Shown here: positions 1-12,560 of the stretch, piece by piece | Numbering within the stretch: position 1 is the stretch's first letter | Layout: the number at the start of each line of letters is the position of its first letter | Notes under the pieces: model-generated | The model's database searches: none | Told to the model about the DNA's origin: nothing | The model's input: only the letters and a program-made list of their open reading frames with translations | Source: Ignelater luminosus | Lineage: Eukaryota; Arthropoda; Insecta; Coleoptera; Elateridae | Length of the DNA stretch: 64,000 bases | Reading direction: 5' to 3' | Assembly (NCBI GenBank): GCA_011009095.1 | Contig: VTPC01090026.1 | Span: 137,425-201,424, forward strand | Translations under genes and position numbers: made by a program

Positions 1-829
1 TATTGAATGGGCCCAAAAGGTTGTGTGAACTGAAACATTTTTTAATTAACACGAAGCATTAAAAAGCAATATGCAATCAAATGTACTGAGAAACAGTTAT
101 GAGCAGTCTCAGAGGAACAAAAGCGGACCAGACTTCAATTCATCACATATCTGTGTCGTGCATAAATTGTAAATCAATTCATGAGCATTAGCTAGATTGA
201 ACAGCTTCACACAATCAATTTAATTGGCTTGGTAAAGATGATAGTAAAGTCAAGCACATTCAATTAAGACTGATAAATGCAATAATAACACTTTAAAAGC
301 TAAATAATAGTTCGTGTTTTAACACGACACATAATTTGTGCAAAATTTTCTTTAATTAAGATATTACATAGGTGATCTGGCTTGATAGCACATTTTGTTT
401 TGGTTTGGTTGTGGATTGTTTGAGTTGTACATTTCAGCGCTTTAATTTTTATTTAGTCACATTTTAAAATTGTTTTGAAACTAGACATTTAATTTTATAA
501 AAGTCTGGTTCATTTTGAAATGAAAAGGTTAAGTTGCAGATGTGTATCAACACTGTTTATTGTGGGTGAATGTAGTTGTTGATTTGTCGATAATTTACTT
601 TTGATAAGAGTCAGTAATTATTTTCAAGGTCTTCTTAGTTTGTGAACAGCTGTAATACAGCTTAACTCCTCTTCTCTTGTTTCTTCTTTTTTGTTTAATA
701 AAATGTAGAAACTTGAACCCTTTGATGCACATTCTAACTTCCGATGTCTGATGCTTGACGGTCTTAAGTTACTGGCTATTTAATTGACTGTACTTTAATG
801 GGACTTTTTCAATTTTTTTTTTACTTTGT
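1..829. other. AT-rich DNA, nothing recognised
   Basis: No open frame of note, no RNA gene and no repeat unit were seen. The stretch leads directly into the minisatellite. Confidence 0.5.
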
Positions 830-2600
830 CCAATAGGTAATTGAACCCTCCAGGCAAATTCTGGTGAAAACCCTCAAAGCGGGTTCTGAACTTCTTTTGC
901 CTGCGGCGCTCTAATTCCCTAGACTACTTTTGAGCTTCTTCTCTTTGCAACAAGTGAATCTTCAAGATATATTGCAAACTGCTTTTTGCAGGGCGGTGAT
1001 TGAATCCTCAAAATGCATTCAGAACTTCTTTTTGTCAGGCAGTGACAGGTTTGAAACTTCTCTTGCAAGGCAACCACTGAAATCACGGGACGAATTCAAA
1101 ATTGTTCTTTGAGAAGATAAGTAAGTGAATCCCCAAGAAAGATTCTGAATTTTTTCTCCTTGCAAGATGATTATCGAATCGTCCAGGCAAATTTGAAACT
1201 TCTCTTTGCAAGATGATGGTTGAACTCTCTAAACGGATGAAGCGGATGAAACAGATTCGGAACGTTTTTGCTTGTGAGACAATATTTGAGCCAACGATAT
1301 GAATTTGTAACTACTGTAACAAGGCGATAATTAAATTTCCAATACCAATTCCGAACGTTTTCTCTTAGCAAGGTGATTATGGAGTGTTCTAGATTGCTTT
1401 TGAACTTTTCTTTGAGAGACGATAATTGAACACTCAAGACGTATTCGGAACTTCTTCGTTTTGCAAGATAATAATTAAACCCAGAAAACGAATTTCCAAT
1501 TGCTCTTACAAGAAGATAATTGAATTGTCAAGATGGATTCTGAACTTCTCTTTATGAGATGATGATTGGATTTTCAAAATGGATTTTGAACTTTGCTCTT
1601 TGTGAGGTAATAACTGAACAATCGAGACAAATTTGGAACTTTTTCAATTGTGAAGCGATAATTAAATCTTCAATACCGATTCCGGACGTTTGCTCTTTGC
1701 AAGGTGATTATTGAATGTTTTAGATAGCTTTTGAATTTTTTTTTAAGAGACGATTATTTGAACTTTCAAGACGGATTCGGAACTTTTTCGTTTTGCGAGA
1801 GAAGAATAGAACCCAGAAAACGAATTTCCAACTGCTCTTAATTAAATCAACAAGATGGATTATGAACTTCTTCTCTAATGAAATGATGATTTGATTTTCA
1901 AAATCAATTTTGGACTTTGCTCTTTGTGAGGTGATAACTGAACCATTGAAATAAATTTGGAACTTTTTCAATTGTGAAACGATAATTAAGTTTCCAATAC
2001 CGATTCCGGACGTTTGCAAGGTGATTACTGAATGTTCTAGATAGCTTTTAAATTTTTCTTTGAGAGACGATTGTTTGAACCCTCAAGACGGATTCGAAAC
2101 CTTTTCGTTTTGCGAGAGAAGAATTAAACCCAGAAAACGAATTTCCAACTGCTCTTGCGAGGAGATAATTGAATTAGCAAGATGGATTATGAACTTCTTC
2201 TCTAATGAGATGATGATTCGATTTTCAAAATCAATTTTGAACTTTGCTCTTTGTGAGGTGATAATCGAACCATCAAAACAAATTTGGAGCTTCTCTTGTG
2301 AAGCAATGATTGAATCCCTGAGACGGACTCTGGATTATTAAATTTTCAAAATGGATCTTGATGTTTTTCCCTTTGTAAGGTAATACTTGAACCATTGGGC
2401 GAATTCTGTACTTTCTCTCTTTGCATGACAACGACAGTATCTTTGAAAGGAAATTTGAGCTTCTGTTTGCAAAGCAAGACGGATTTGAAACTTTCCTTGT
2501 GAGGCAATAGAATTGAACTCTCCAATGAGTTCTGTTTAAACTTTGACGAAGAGACGTGAAGACTAAAAATAGATTTCGGTTTGTTTTCATGTAAAAGTAA
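830..2600. repeat. Degenerate minisatellite with seven-monomer higher-order repeat
   Basis: The region is built from diverged monomers of about 46 bp (40-52 bp) with a core like TCAAGACGGATTC followed by GAACTTCTCTTTGCAAG. From about 1325 a larger period appears: the block containing AATACCGATTCCGGACG recurs at about 1325, 1656 and 1980, spacings of 331 and 324 bp. Between two anchors seven monomers can be counted, each with its own diagnostic changes. The two full blocks (1656-1979 and 1980-2300) resemble each other far more than neighbouring monomers do, which is the mark of a higher-order repeat. Monomers before 1300 and after 2300 are more decayed. The 60-126-aa frames inside are by-products of the repeat. 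Confidence 0.85.
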
Positions 2601-5600
2601 CCCAAAAAATGAAAGGGTTGTTGCTGGAAATTATACCAAAGGAAAAGGGTCACAGAAACGAACAGAGGCAGATTTTAGGCACCAGATCCACAACACAATG
2701 GGAATAGAAAAAGAGAGCATGGAAGTAAGAATAGATAACATACTCATTTACTTCTTTTAGGATTTTTGAAAGGAAGAACGTCAGATTATCAGATCATCAA
2801 AGGTATGTGATCCAATAAACTATAAAACTAACTAAATAAAGCCAGTTCAGTATTTCTTCGTTATATATCAAGTTTAAAAGTTCAAGAATCTCAAACTATA
2901 AATTAAAAGAATGTAAAGAATCACTGATTATACCTTATTGGACATAAAAACACTGGATTTAAAAATTCTTTAGATTCTTAAAATTCTTCTTAAAGCAGTT
3001 ATTTTTGTTAGAAAGAATGGAGGAGAAACTTGCACACAAATGGCATTTTATTAATCAATGTGTTTTTTTCAAAATTTACACAATAATTCAGTGGATTGAT
3101 ACAATATAAAGGAACCTTCTCACTTTAATTTTCTTTCATGACTCTTTAAAACTCGCGTTCATCGCAACGTAACAGTTTTAATGGTGGTAATCTTGTCTAT
3201 TTTTATAATGAACTTTGCTTCTTTTTGCCGTCATTATGTTTGTCTTAGGTCAACGTATAAGAATACGCATTAAAAGAAACGTAAGTAATTTGTTAATTTT
3301 CTCTTCTCTTTTAGCTTTTTATATAGTGATTTCACATGTTCAAAGAACATTTTATTCTGATTATTCTACCGCGTTTCCTAAAAGGGGCCACTAGAGTTTC
3401 ATTTTATAAAAGGATAACGCTATTGGCATGGTTAGAATCTTCAAACTGACTTAATTAAGCATATAACTTCACAGATTTTATATCAATCTGTAATATAACC
3501 AATTTCAAAAGTTGGTTCGTTTTTTCTGTCTTTATTTATGGGAATCCTTAAAAAATTAACTTTCAAACATTCTTATTAACCTTTATAACTTTTATTAAAG
3601 TTAAAATTAGTTTCCTTCGTGGAGGAATCTTATGTTATGTGATCCGGTTTTATAATGTAGCTATCAAAACTTTTCAGTTTACGCAATCAACTTGATATTC
3701 TAACTTACTTAGCAAACTGTACATCTGCACTTGAAGGTTTAAATTTTCTCGATAATTATTAATTACAATCCTTGTTACTTTTTATAGGCGATGTGTTCAT
3801 ATTTTACTATTTTTTCCAAATAATGATATCCTATCTAGTTTACATAAAAACAAAAGAAAATCAGTGATGCATTTGATCCCACATACCTTGCTTCAATTAC
3901 GCTGTGTTTTAGATCTTGTTTACTTTTGAAACTGAAATGTCGTTCACGGCCAACCGTGTGGGTTTAGACAAAAATATTTCCTAGGTACATAAAAGAAATA
4001 TTCTTTGTAGGGATTTAAATATCAATCGCAAACATTATCTGCTTATTTTTGGTTGATTCAATGATGTCAATAATCGGATATGATATGGCACACACAGATA
4101 CACCAAACTCACACAGGTAGCGCAAAACCTGAGAGATGACTGATGACCCATTTCCCGTTTCTCGACAAATATTGCTCTTTATTTAATATTTCAGCAGTGC
4201 CTGAAAAGCCTCGGCAAATTTTATATATCCACCAAGTCAACACGTTTTCATCGTTCATGCCTAATAAATTCGGCAATTTCTAAATCCAAAAAGTATTTTG
4301 GTTGGTTCTTAGTTGTCATTAATATCAACCTGTTTAATTAAACCCCAAAATTGCCGATAAAGCAAATTTAGATTAAGTTAATTGACTTTTATTGGATAGC
4401 TGACATCTTGAAAATTAATTTTCGGTATAACAGGAACTTCAAGGAAATTCGTTTCCCAATCCGTAAAGCTTTTTCCTTAAAGGAAAGAGTTTGATCTCTT
4501 TTTAAAGCTAACGAACATTTTATTTAAAATAAATGTAAATTAAAATTAAAATTTTAACGATGAAGAAGGAAATGTAAAAAGTTTGTTGATTTTAATTTTT
4601 CCTTTTTATTTTTTCATCCAGCTATTGAATCACGCTTCATCTCACGATATAAATGAACAAATTATACAGCTCGATTAATTAAATCGAAAGCAGAAATCAA
4701 AAGTAAACTTTTCAAAGTGTATATGCTGATATTGGAATAAAAATGCAAACTAACTACGGTTGTAATTTTCATTGAAAGCTCACACACGTATAGATACACA
4801 CAGTTTCGGCTCATATTGATCCGCAGTGAAACGTTGTCAAACGTGTAACAAGTATTCGGTGTAAGCTTTCAAAATTGTAGCTTGTTAAAAAGAAAGCACC
4901 GCCGTTACGTAGATTACGTTGTAATGCCATACAAAACACCAGAGAACACAGAGTAAAATAAGCTTTCATTAACGTAATGGCGGATCTCTTGTTTACCTTC
5001 TCCATTTACATCACATGTGCCCGAGGCTTATAAAATATTCAAAGAGGGAGTGATTTATTAAAAATATATATTTAGATATAATACAATGTATGGGTGTATT
5101 TGTTGCGAGATTGTAACATTTTTTGTATTGTTATTATAAAAAACAAATGATAAAATAATATTGCTGGTATATAAACTGAAACAATGAAGTTCGTTTACAT
5201 AAGTAATACAGCACAAACTCATCCATGCTAATATTAAGCAAGGAGAGATAAATATTTGTATTTAGTTTTACTTCCGTTTTACAAGAATTTATATAAACTG
5301 TAACTAGACCCTGAATTATAATTGTTCTAGTAAGATAAAAATATCTGATCTTCAATATACCAGTGAAGTAGACAGAACTGGTGAATAACCTTTGTAAAGC
5401 ATTATCAATTCAATAAAGAAATTATTATAAAGTTCAAATTGGTGACTAAAGTTGCGACTCCTCTTCAATATGGTAAAAGAATTGTTATACCCAGTTAGAT
5501 ATTTAAGAATAAACTCGAAACCTTAATGCTATATCTTCAATGATCACAATCTTAATGTTAATGTTCTGTACTTGCATTTTAAATCTCATATATAAAGTTT

Positions 5601-5700
5601 TGAGTATTTAAAGACGACAAGGTTAAATCAACCATTTAAAGTATTCCAATCCATTAATCGGTTCAGCTCCTTGCTGAATAAGCAAATTTTGTAGGTTAAT
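2601..5700. other. AT-rich DNA, nothing recognised
   Basis: About 3.1 kb without a convincing gene. Short open frames, including a 64-aa minus-strand frame at 4811-5005, have no recognisable motif and are within what chance gives at this base composition. Confidence 0.5.
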
Positions 5701-6911
5701 CCCACACAGCAAAACTTTACTACTTCGTAACAACATAGTAACTGTGTAAAGTAAACGATGTAAAGAAATAGTAAAATAAAAGGTAACTATAAGTTAGCTA
5801 TTGGTTAAGAATGTCCCGGTTTTTGTAACTGCAGAGTTACTTTTAGATTACGTTTGGATAACTATCTGTGGGAATATCACTAAGCCTAGTAATCTTCCGA
5901 GCATTCAAAAGTTACATTGCATTTTCTATATCTTTACTATATAGTTACTACTTAGTTACGTTGCTGCTGCCAATGTCGTACGCGTGCTGACGACAAACCG
6001 TTCATGAAACTACATAAATTATTTTTATTATAAATTAATTATTGTTACCGAAAATTTCCAGAAATCCAAAAAGTCAAACAAAATTAAAAACATTTTTAAC
6101 TAATTTGTTTCAGATCATTCTATTATTTTTATTGTTTTTTGGGGGGTTGGAATGTCTCCATATATTCAGGTGGAATGAGGGTTGCCTGACATTTTTTTTA
6201 TTTAATAGTTTTGTCTGCCTCTGCCACCGGGATTTGAACCTGAGTTGTTGTAGCCCCATCTGGTTTGTAAGTTGTCCTGCTAACCAACTGCGCTAACAAG
6301 CTGTAGACGCTATTGTGAATAGGCATTGAATATATTTATTTTATATCGTCACTAAAACTTTGAAACAGGTTGTTGGAATTATTATGCACAATTTCTCACA
6401 GCCATTGTTAACAATTTCTTTTGTACATACTTTAAGGCAGTTTTTGCAACAACCACAAAATTTTTGTTTTTATATTCTTAACTATTTCTTGTGAATAATG
6501 CTTTGCAATAATAATCGTTTTTATTTTACATTATTATTGGATAGTCAAAAAATGGGAATGTTACCATAAAATGTTGTTTTATTGTAATATGACGAGCTTG
6601 TGTCTGAAAGTAGGCTTTAAATGCTAATATTACTTTATGGGGATCAAAAGACAGCGCAGTTGCCGCAACGAACCTTTTTGGTTTCTCTAGCAAGTAAACT
6701 TTCTGTGAATTGACGGTTATATTGCTAATAAATATCATACAAACGGTTACATCCGGTGTCATAGGAACAAGATTGCAACTATTATATAGTTAATTAATCC
6801 AAAGATGCCTTGAAATAGTTAATGGAAAGTAATCCAACAGTATGGATGTATAATTATAGTTAACAAAACGTTATATTACTGTAAAAGGTAGTAAACTTTT
6901 GCTGTCTGGGA
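5701..6911. mobile_element. Non-autonomous DNA element with terminal inverted repeats
   Basis: The left end reads CCCACACAGCAAAACTTTAC and the right end, read on the minus strand, CCCAGACAGCAAAAGTTTAC, so about 25 bp match as inverted repeats with two mismatches in the first 20. Subterminal DNA on both sides is rich in short GTTAC/GTAAC motifs. No transposase frame is visible over 1.2 kb, so the element would need a transposase in trans. I could not fix a target-site duplication: the flanks TTAA and TAAA are similar but not identical. The superfamily is unknown. The right-hand 340 bp recur downstream at 7366-7727. Confidence 0.6.
6216..6308 (-). other. tRNA-like segment (SINE head or tRNA pseudogene)
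   Basis: On the minus strand an A-box TAGCGCAGTTGG (6284-6295) is followed by a B-box GGTTCAAATCCCGG (6227-6240), both near-perfect internal RNA polymerase III promoter motifs. The spacing from A-box to B-box is about ten bases longer than in an ordinary tRNA, and the would-be acceptor arms do not pair, so this is not a working tRNA gene. A loop CTTACAA could give anticodon UAC (Val), but the stem is weak. A tRNA-derived SINE inserted in, or captured by, the surrounding DNA element is the simplest reading. An A-rich stretch follows in the minus-strand direction (about 6100-6200). Confidence 0.6.
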
Positions 6912-7365
6912 TAAAATGTAATATAAGAATATGGTTTTTTGAAATTCTGCACAACTTTTGGTCTCTTTACTGGGCGAACGGTCGACCACTGCCACCAAAA
7001 CCCCGGGTACCTGCGGCGCGTCCCTTCTGAAGACCGATTTGACCTAAATACCTTAAATTTTTATCTAAACAACTACAATTTTTATGTTTATTAATTTAAT
7101 TAAAATATCAATTCATACTTAAAGTAAACAAGAAACGACAAGACTTACATAGAGTATAATAATAAATGTTTTAATTTGTTCTGTGCCAAGTTAGATATTG
7201 CAATAAAAACTTTAATTATTCTTAATTTCATTTGTATATATATAATTTGAAGGTATTCTAATTTAGGAAGGTTTTTGCATATTGGAAATTTCTATATTAT
7301 ATATTATTATATTATATATTAATAATCAATTTGTTGTTGTTGAGGGTAACAGAAAATAATCAGCA
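6912..7365. other. AT-rich spacer between the two related right ends
   Basis: It contains a short GC-rich patch near 6970-7030 and a very AT-rich patch near 7290-7320. No gene was seen. Confidence 0.4.
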
Positions 7366-7727
7366 ATCAGTAGAGTTACTACAAATAGTTGTTTTATTGT
7401 AACATGACGTATTCTGTCTTAAAAGTAAGCTTTCATATGCTAATATTACTGCAAAGGGACAATCAGATAGTGCACTTGTCGCAACGAATCTTTTCGGTTC
7501 CTCTAACAAGTAAACTTATAGTAAGTTGACGGTTATCTGACTACTAAAGAACATAAGAAAGTTTAGTTACGGCTTCATACCAACTAAAACGTTACTACAT
7601 AGTTACCTGACCCAAAAATGCCTTAAAAATAGTTAAAGAGAAGTAATAGAACGGTATGGATGTAAAATAATAGTTAACAAATAGTAATATTGCTGTAAAA
7701 AGTAGTAAACTTTTGCTGTCTGGGATG
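7366..7727. mobile_element. Second copy of the right end of the 5.7-kb element
   Basis: This segment matches 6550-6911 in the same orientation at roughly three quarters identity. It shares the tract around GTTGTTTTATTGTAA and ends with the same terminal motif TAGTAAACTTTTGCTGTCTGG. There is no matching left end between the two copies, so it is either a 5'-truncated second insertion or a partial tandem duplication of the first. Confidence 0.65.
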
Positions 7728-8439
7728 ACTTACCATCATGTGGGTTAAAGATATCGACCAGAGAAAAAAATTGGTGATGAATAACAACTACCTATAGTGT
7801 TTATTGAAACCATGTTTATACCAATCCTTATTCAAAAACATTTAAAGGTACTATCATTCTTTTTCTACTTGTAATTTTTTACAAAAAAATATAAAGCTAA
7901 AAGCAAGAAAGGGATGATGATAAAAAGAAAAGAAGCAAATAACGAAAGTTTGAAATACAAAAAGCAGGGTACATAAGTTCAGAGTTCTCTCATAAATAAC
8001 TTGGTTGCAGAAATATTATTAGTTTCTTTCATTTGTTCAAACTTTAACAAAGCTCCTCTTCAAGTACCTTAAGATCTATCATATTGACATTCCAAAAACA
8101 TTAGAGCTATTACTAACAAAGACAAAACATTTATTATAAATGTTACTACAAGGCAAAGTCAGATTGTCACAGTCCAAAATAGTGAATCCAACATTCAGAG
8201 CATTATAGAAGCATTTGAAACTATTAGGCGCATATTAGATGTACGTAGTAGAGCTCAAGCAAACAAAAAAGTCAAGTTCATGATTTTGTTTTCGTTGTTA
8301 ATAAAATTGGTCCAGTTCTGTATTTTATGTGCGTTTTGATGTCATCATCCTGAGCTTCTAACCTTACTTGCGCCTAAGGCCGCTAAATTTGAGCTAGCTG
8401 AGGTTAATATAAGAGTATTTTAATGTTACACACTGAATA
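7728..8439. other. AT-rich DNA, nothing recognised
   Basis: No gene, repeat or RNA was recognised before the minus-strand LINE tail. Confidence 0.4.
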
Positions 8440-10090
8440 TATATAATATATAACATACATACTACATAATTGTTTGCCATTTCTTTGGCTGAGTTCCAGC
8501 TTACTCTTTTCTTTTCTAATATCTCTATGACTGTGTTGTTCCTGGATCGTCCTCTTCGGTTTTTCCCCCATTGGTCTGGCCGCTCATATTTTCTTTACTT
8601 GTCTTTCCTCTGATATTCTCTGCAGGCGACCAAACCATGACAGTTTCTTTTCTTCTATCAAATCATTTACTGCTTTAACTTCTAATTCCATTCTTATGTC
8701 TATATCTCCTCTTCTATCTGTTCTTCTCACATCCAACACTCGTCGTAAGACTCTCATCTCTACCGCTTGTAAACGCCTTTTCTGTCTTTCCGTTAATACC
8801 CAGTTTTCATCTCCAAATAGTAATGTAGGTACAAATGTTGTTTTATATATCGAAATTTTCGCTTTCTTTGTAATTTGTTTATGGTTTCGGAATTTCCCTT
8901 GCAGTGTCTAGAGAAAACCCGGTTTGCTGCCTGTATACTAGCATTCAGTTCATCTTCATTATTTCCTTTACTGTTAATTATATTTCTGAAGTATTTATAG
9001 CTTTTTACTTGTTCTATTTGTTCACCGTTAACTGTAACTCTAACTATTGGCATTTCTGTTTGGTTTCCGATTTGTCTTTTCTGCATCGATGATTAAGTTG
9101 TGCTTATCTAGTTCCTCCGTCCAAATTCTCAAGTTTTTCTCTAGGTTTTTTCCCGAGTTTGCGAACTATATCTAATTACAAACTTCTCTATTCTATTTTG
9201 ACATTTTTAAATTGCATTATCAATTGCACACAGAAACAGCAAGGGGCTAAGGATGCTCACTACTCTTCTGTTATCGGAAATGGTTCGGATACTCTGTTGC
9301 ATGTTCGTATTTGGTTCTTAGTCACTCTGTATACATTTTTAATTACTTCAATTAATTCTCTATTAGCTTTTTTATTTTCCAGACTTTCTCAGATTTTAAT
9401 TTGGTCAACACCATCAAACGCTTTCTGCAAGTCTATAAAACACACATATGCATCCTTAATTTACTTTTCAAAATTCTTTCAGAAACTTTGAATGTTGCGC
9501 AGAGAAGAGTTATTCTTCAGTAGTTCCTTAGAGTTTCCTTTCTTATATATGAATAATAATATTTCCAATTTTCCTTTCAGCTGATATATCTTTTTGGTCC
9601 CAATATATGTTTAGAATTTTTAATAGTTCTTCTTCCCCTTTACTGCCTATGTATTTTATCCTTTCGGGTTCACCTCGTGTACACCTGGGGCTCTTCCTGT
9701 TTTTATTCTTCCTATTGCTTCTATTAGCCATGTCAAACCTGTTTCATCTTTTCCTCCTCCGTCATCAACCGCCCTTTATTTTTTTTATCTAAGCTTGGTA
9801 GTTTAAATTGTTTTTATTTGCGAGGTACACTTTCCATTTTTTTTTCTTCTCTTGTACTGATTTCTAAATTTTTATATTTCATTATGGTGTTTTTGTTTTA
9901 TTATTGCCTGTTCTTAGGCACCCACAAGATCTTTCGGCCGCTTTCTTGATCACATCCTTAAAAATCCTCCATCTTTCCTTTATAGCTTGTCTTTGCACTT
10001 TTTGCATTACACACACCAGCAAGAGCTTCTATTTGCTCCACGACTTGCCTAGTTCCTTCGCCGGAAAGGAATAGTTTATTTTTCCTTATG
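8440..10090 (-). mobile_element. 5'-truncated dead LINE, 3' half
   Basis: Read on the minus strand from 10090 down, this is the linker, reverse transcriptase and C-terminal part of a non-LTR retrotransposon. It lacks the endonuclease and runs into a TA-rich tail near 8440. It lies head to head with a second LINE on the plus strand that begins at the same place. The clade cannot be fixed by eye; the C-terminal layout (YKY block, EMRVLR block, WFGRLQR block) is of the sort common in RTE/Jockey-type insect elements. Confidence 0.8.
8480..9870 (-). pseudogene. Reverse transcriptase pseudogene of the minus-strand LINE
   Basis: Minus-strand order: a KTGRAPGV block near 9690 (finger region); WDQKDISAERKIGNIIIHI near 9545-9600, matching the usual block before KKGD; FIDLQKAFDGV near 9400-9455 (motif A with its aspartate); and a decayed motif B at about 9240-9300. 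The conserved YADD (motif C) is missing, apparently deleted near 9150. It continues with EKNLRIWTEELDKHNLIID, the intact frame 8793-9086 with VKSYKYFRNIINSKG, then EMRVLRRVLDVRRTDR and WFGRLQRISEERQ. Several stops and frameshifts break the frame. The gene is dead. Confidence 0.8.
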
Positions 10091-10094
10091 TTTG

Positions 10095-10440
10095 TTAGGA
10101 AGACTTTCAGAATGCTTTAGATGAGGTACAAAAAAATAACATAAAAATAGGGCTAGGCGATGTAAATGCTATTACAGGCAGAGAAGAAATATATAAGTCA
10201 ATAACAGGCTGAGAGAGCAAACATTAGACAAGTAATAACACGGAACAAGATTATTACATTTTGCAATAGAGAAGAAAATGATGATTATGAGTACATATTT
10301 TAGACGGAAAAGCATCACAAAGGAACATGGATAATTTTGGCCACTATTCAAACAAACTAAAAAAGTTAGAACCTATCGAGGTGCACATGCAAATTCGGAC
10401 CATTTTCTAGTTGTAGCCAGTATTAGAATTAAAAAAAAAA
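10095..10440 (+). pseudogene. Endonuclease (APE-type) C-terminal remnant
   Basis: The segment translates to IKIGLGDVNAITGREE, matching the GDFNA block that carries catalytic residues of APE-like endonucleases, although F is V here. Further on, in another frame, AHANSDHFLVVASIRIK matches the final SDH catalytic block. The N-terminal half of the domain is absent. A typical LINE endonuclease nicks the DNA target so that reverse transcription can begin; this copy cannot work. Confidence 0.7.
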
Positions 10441-11099
10441 GAAGAGAAGAGAAGATACAGCATAGAAGAAGAAATAATATACAATATAAAAGAACTGTAA
10501 AGACAAGAAATAGCGAGAAGATACAGAGCAGATATACATATATAAAGGAATGGAAAGCGAAACTCTATCAAATCGTTAAGACCAAAATCAAAACTTAGCA
10601 GAAAAAAAGGAAAACAATTAGATTAGCACAGAAGAAATTATACAAAAAAGCAACAGAAAAAATGTAACTAAAAGAAAACACAAAAAAGGAAAGAATGGTT
10701 ACATAAGGAATACATTGAAGCAATCAAACGTAAAGCAAAATTAAGAAAGATATACCTGCATACAAGAAGAGAAAAGGACAGAGTAACATACATAAAGCAA
10801 AGAACATCAATAAAGAAACTGTGTAGGACGAAAAGCGACAGCAAATGGAACAAATGTTTGAACAAATGGAAGACAGTTATAGAAAGCATAAGATGAGAAA
10901 TTAATATAAAATGGCGAAGCAAATGAAGAGAGAATACCAAACATGAATAACCTACCTTAAGGATGAAGAAGGCAAGCTTACCGGAAGCCAACAAGAGCAG
11001 AAAAAGAGGTAGAAAGAGTATTTCCAAGAATTACTTAATAAACATATGGAAATAAATAGTATAAATCACAAAAATGAGTAACAAGGAGAAAGTGAAAAT

Positions 11100-12560
11100 T
11101 TAACCGAGGTAGAAGATCCTAGCAAACAAGAAATAAGGGAAATCATTCATAGAATGAAGAACAATAAAAGTCCAGAAGCGAATACAGTCACGGCAGAAAA
11201 TCTTAAGTATAGGGAACAGTACTGATACAGGAATTACAATATTGATAAAAACAATCTGGGAAAATGAAAAAATGCTCAGAGCCTGGAGAAAAGTGACAAT
11301 ACGATCGATACACATGACAGGTGACACGTCCGACTGCAACAGATACAGAGGAATAGCATTGCTAGATGTAACCTATAAAGTGTTAGCATCCTTAATCAAG
11401 AGATCTTCATCCTCAAAAAAATCTTAACTACCTGCTACAAATATGAAATCCCAGCCTTTCTGCTATTTGTTGATTTCAAGGCAGCATACGACATAATAAA
11501 TAGCAAAGCCTTAGTAAATGTTTTGAAAAACTTTGACGTGTCTACGAAACTAGTGAATCTCATAAAAATGACGTTAAAGAAACAACATATTCAATCCTGA
11601 TGGAGGCAAAAGAGAGAGAAGATTTTGAAGTACGTAGAGGGCTAAGTCAGGGTGACCCTATATACACAGTGCGGTCTAACCTTGTAATGAAATCAGCCAT
11701 CAGAGATAGTGGAATAAATAGGTATGGAACCCTAATATATAAGAGTCACCAAGCCTTGGCTTACGCAAATTATTTGGTACTGCTGACGAGGAGCAAAAAT
11801 GAGTTGGAAAGAATTGCTGGAATTTTAGTAAAATCCTCAAAGAAAATGGGATTGAAAGTTAATGAGGAAAAGAGCCATTATACGCAGCTAAAAAATATGC
11901 ATAGTAACTAGAATAACGGCAACTTAACGATTATAATAGAGAATGCAGGAAGGATGACAATAAAAGAAACTGAGAGTTGTATGTAATTAGGAGTGCTTAT
12001 TAATAATAAATGTGAAGAACAAGCTGAAATCGACCTCAGACTAGCAAAAAGCAACACATGTGTGGATGCACTTCATGAGATAATAAAATCGAAAGACCTA
12101 TCGAGAGCGGTAAAGAAAAGCATGTACAAAACAATGATAAGACCAACACTATCATACGAAAGTGAAACATAAACATTCACTAAGAAAGAGCAAAATAAAA
12201 TTGAGATCTGGGGCAAAAAAAATTTTAAAAAAATTTACGGAGGGAAAAACGGAACAAGGATGGGAAAGGAGAACAAACAAAAAAGTATATGAGTTGTTTG
12301 GCGAGCCAAATATATACGAAATAGTGCAGAATAGAAGGTTGCAATGGTTGGGTCACCTGGAACGCATGGGAGACACTAGGATAGTTAAAAAGACAGCATG
12401 GGCAGAGCCGTAGGGAAAGAAAAAGCAAGAAAGACCGCGGAGAAGTTGGTGCGAAGCAGCGTTACAAGACATCAAAGACAGAAAAAGAACTAACTGGAGA
12501 GAAAAGACCGAAGACAGGAAGAGATGGAAGGATCGCATCAAGCTATAGGTCTGTAAGGCC
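11100..12560 (+). pseudogene. Reverse transcriptase pseudogene of the plus-strand LINE
   Basis: Blocks in order: a MKNNKSPEA linker block near 11150; DCNRYRGIALLDVTYKVLA at about 11330-11390 (finger block, usually NYRGI); LLFVDFKAAYDI near 11462 (motif A, aspartate kept); RRGLSQGDPI at about 11635 (motif B); ALAYANYLVLL near 11755, where motif C YADD has lost both aspartates; then LKVNEEKS. The tail has LGVLINNKCEEQAE and a CYS-poor C-terminal domain, with stops after about 12170. Loss of the YADD aspartates alone would abolish polymerisation. Confidence 0.8.

Noticed and set aside
930..2653. Several open frames of 60-126 aa on both strands
   Set aside because: They follow the minisatellite period and repeat its monomers; no protein motif is present.
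3887..3931. Possible 45-bp minus-strand exon between TTTCAG and GTATGT
   Set aside because: Too short, no base-composition contrast, splice motifs are at chance level.
4811..5005. 64-aa minus-strand open frame with ATG
   Set aside because: No motif or homologous pattern recognised; length is at chance level in this base composition.
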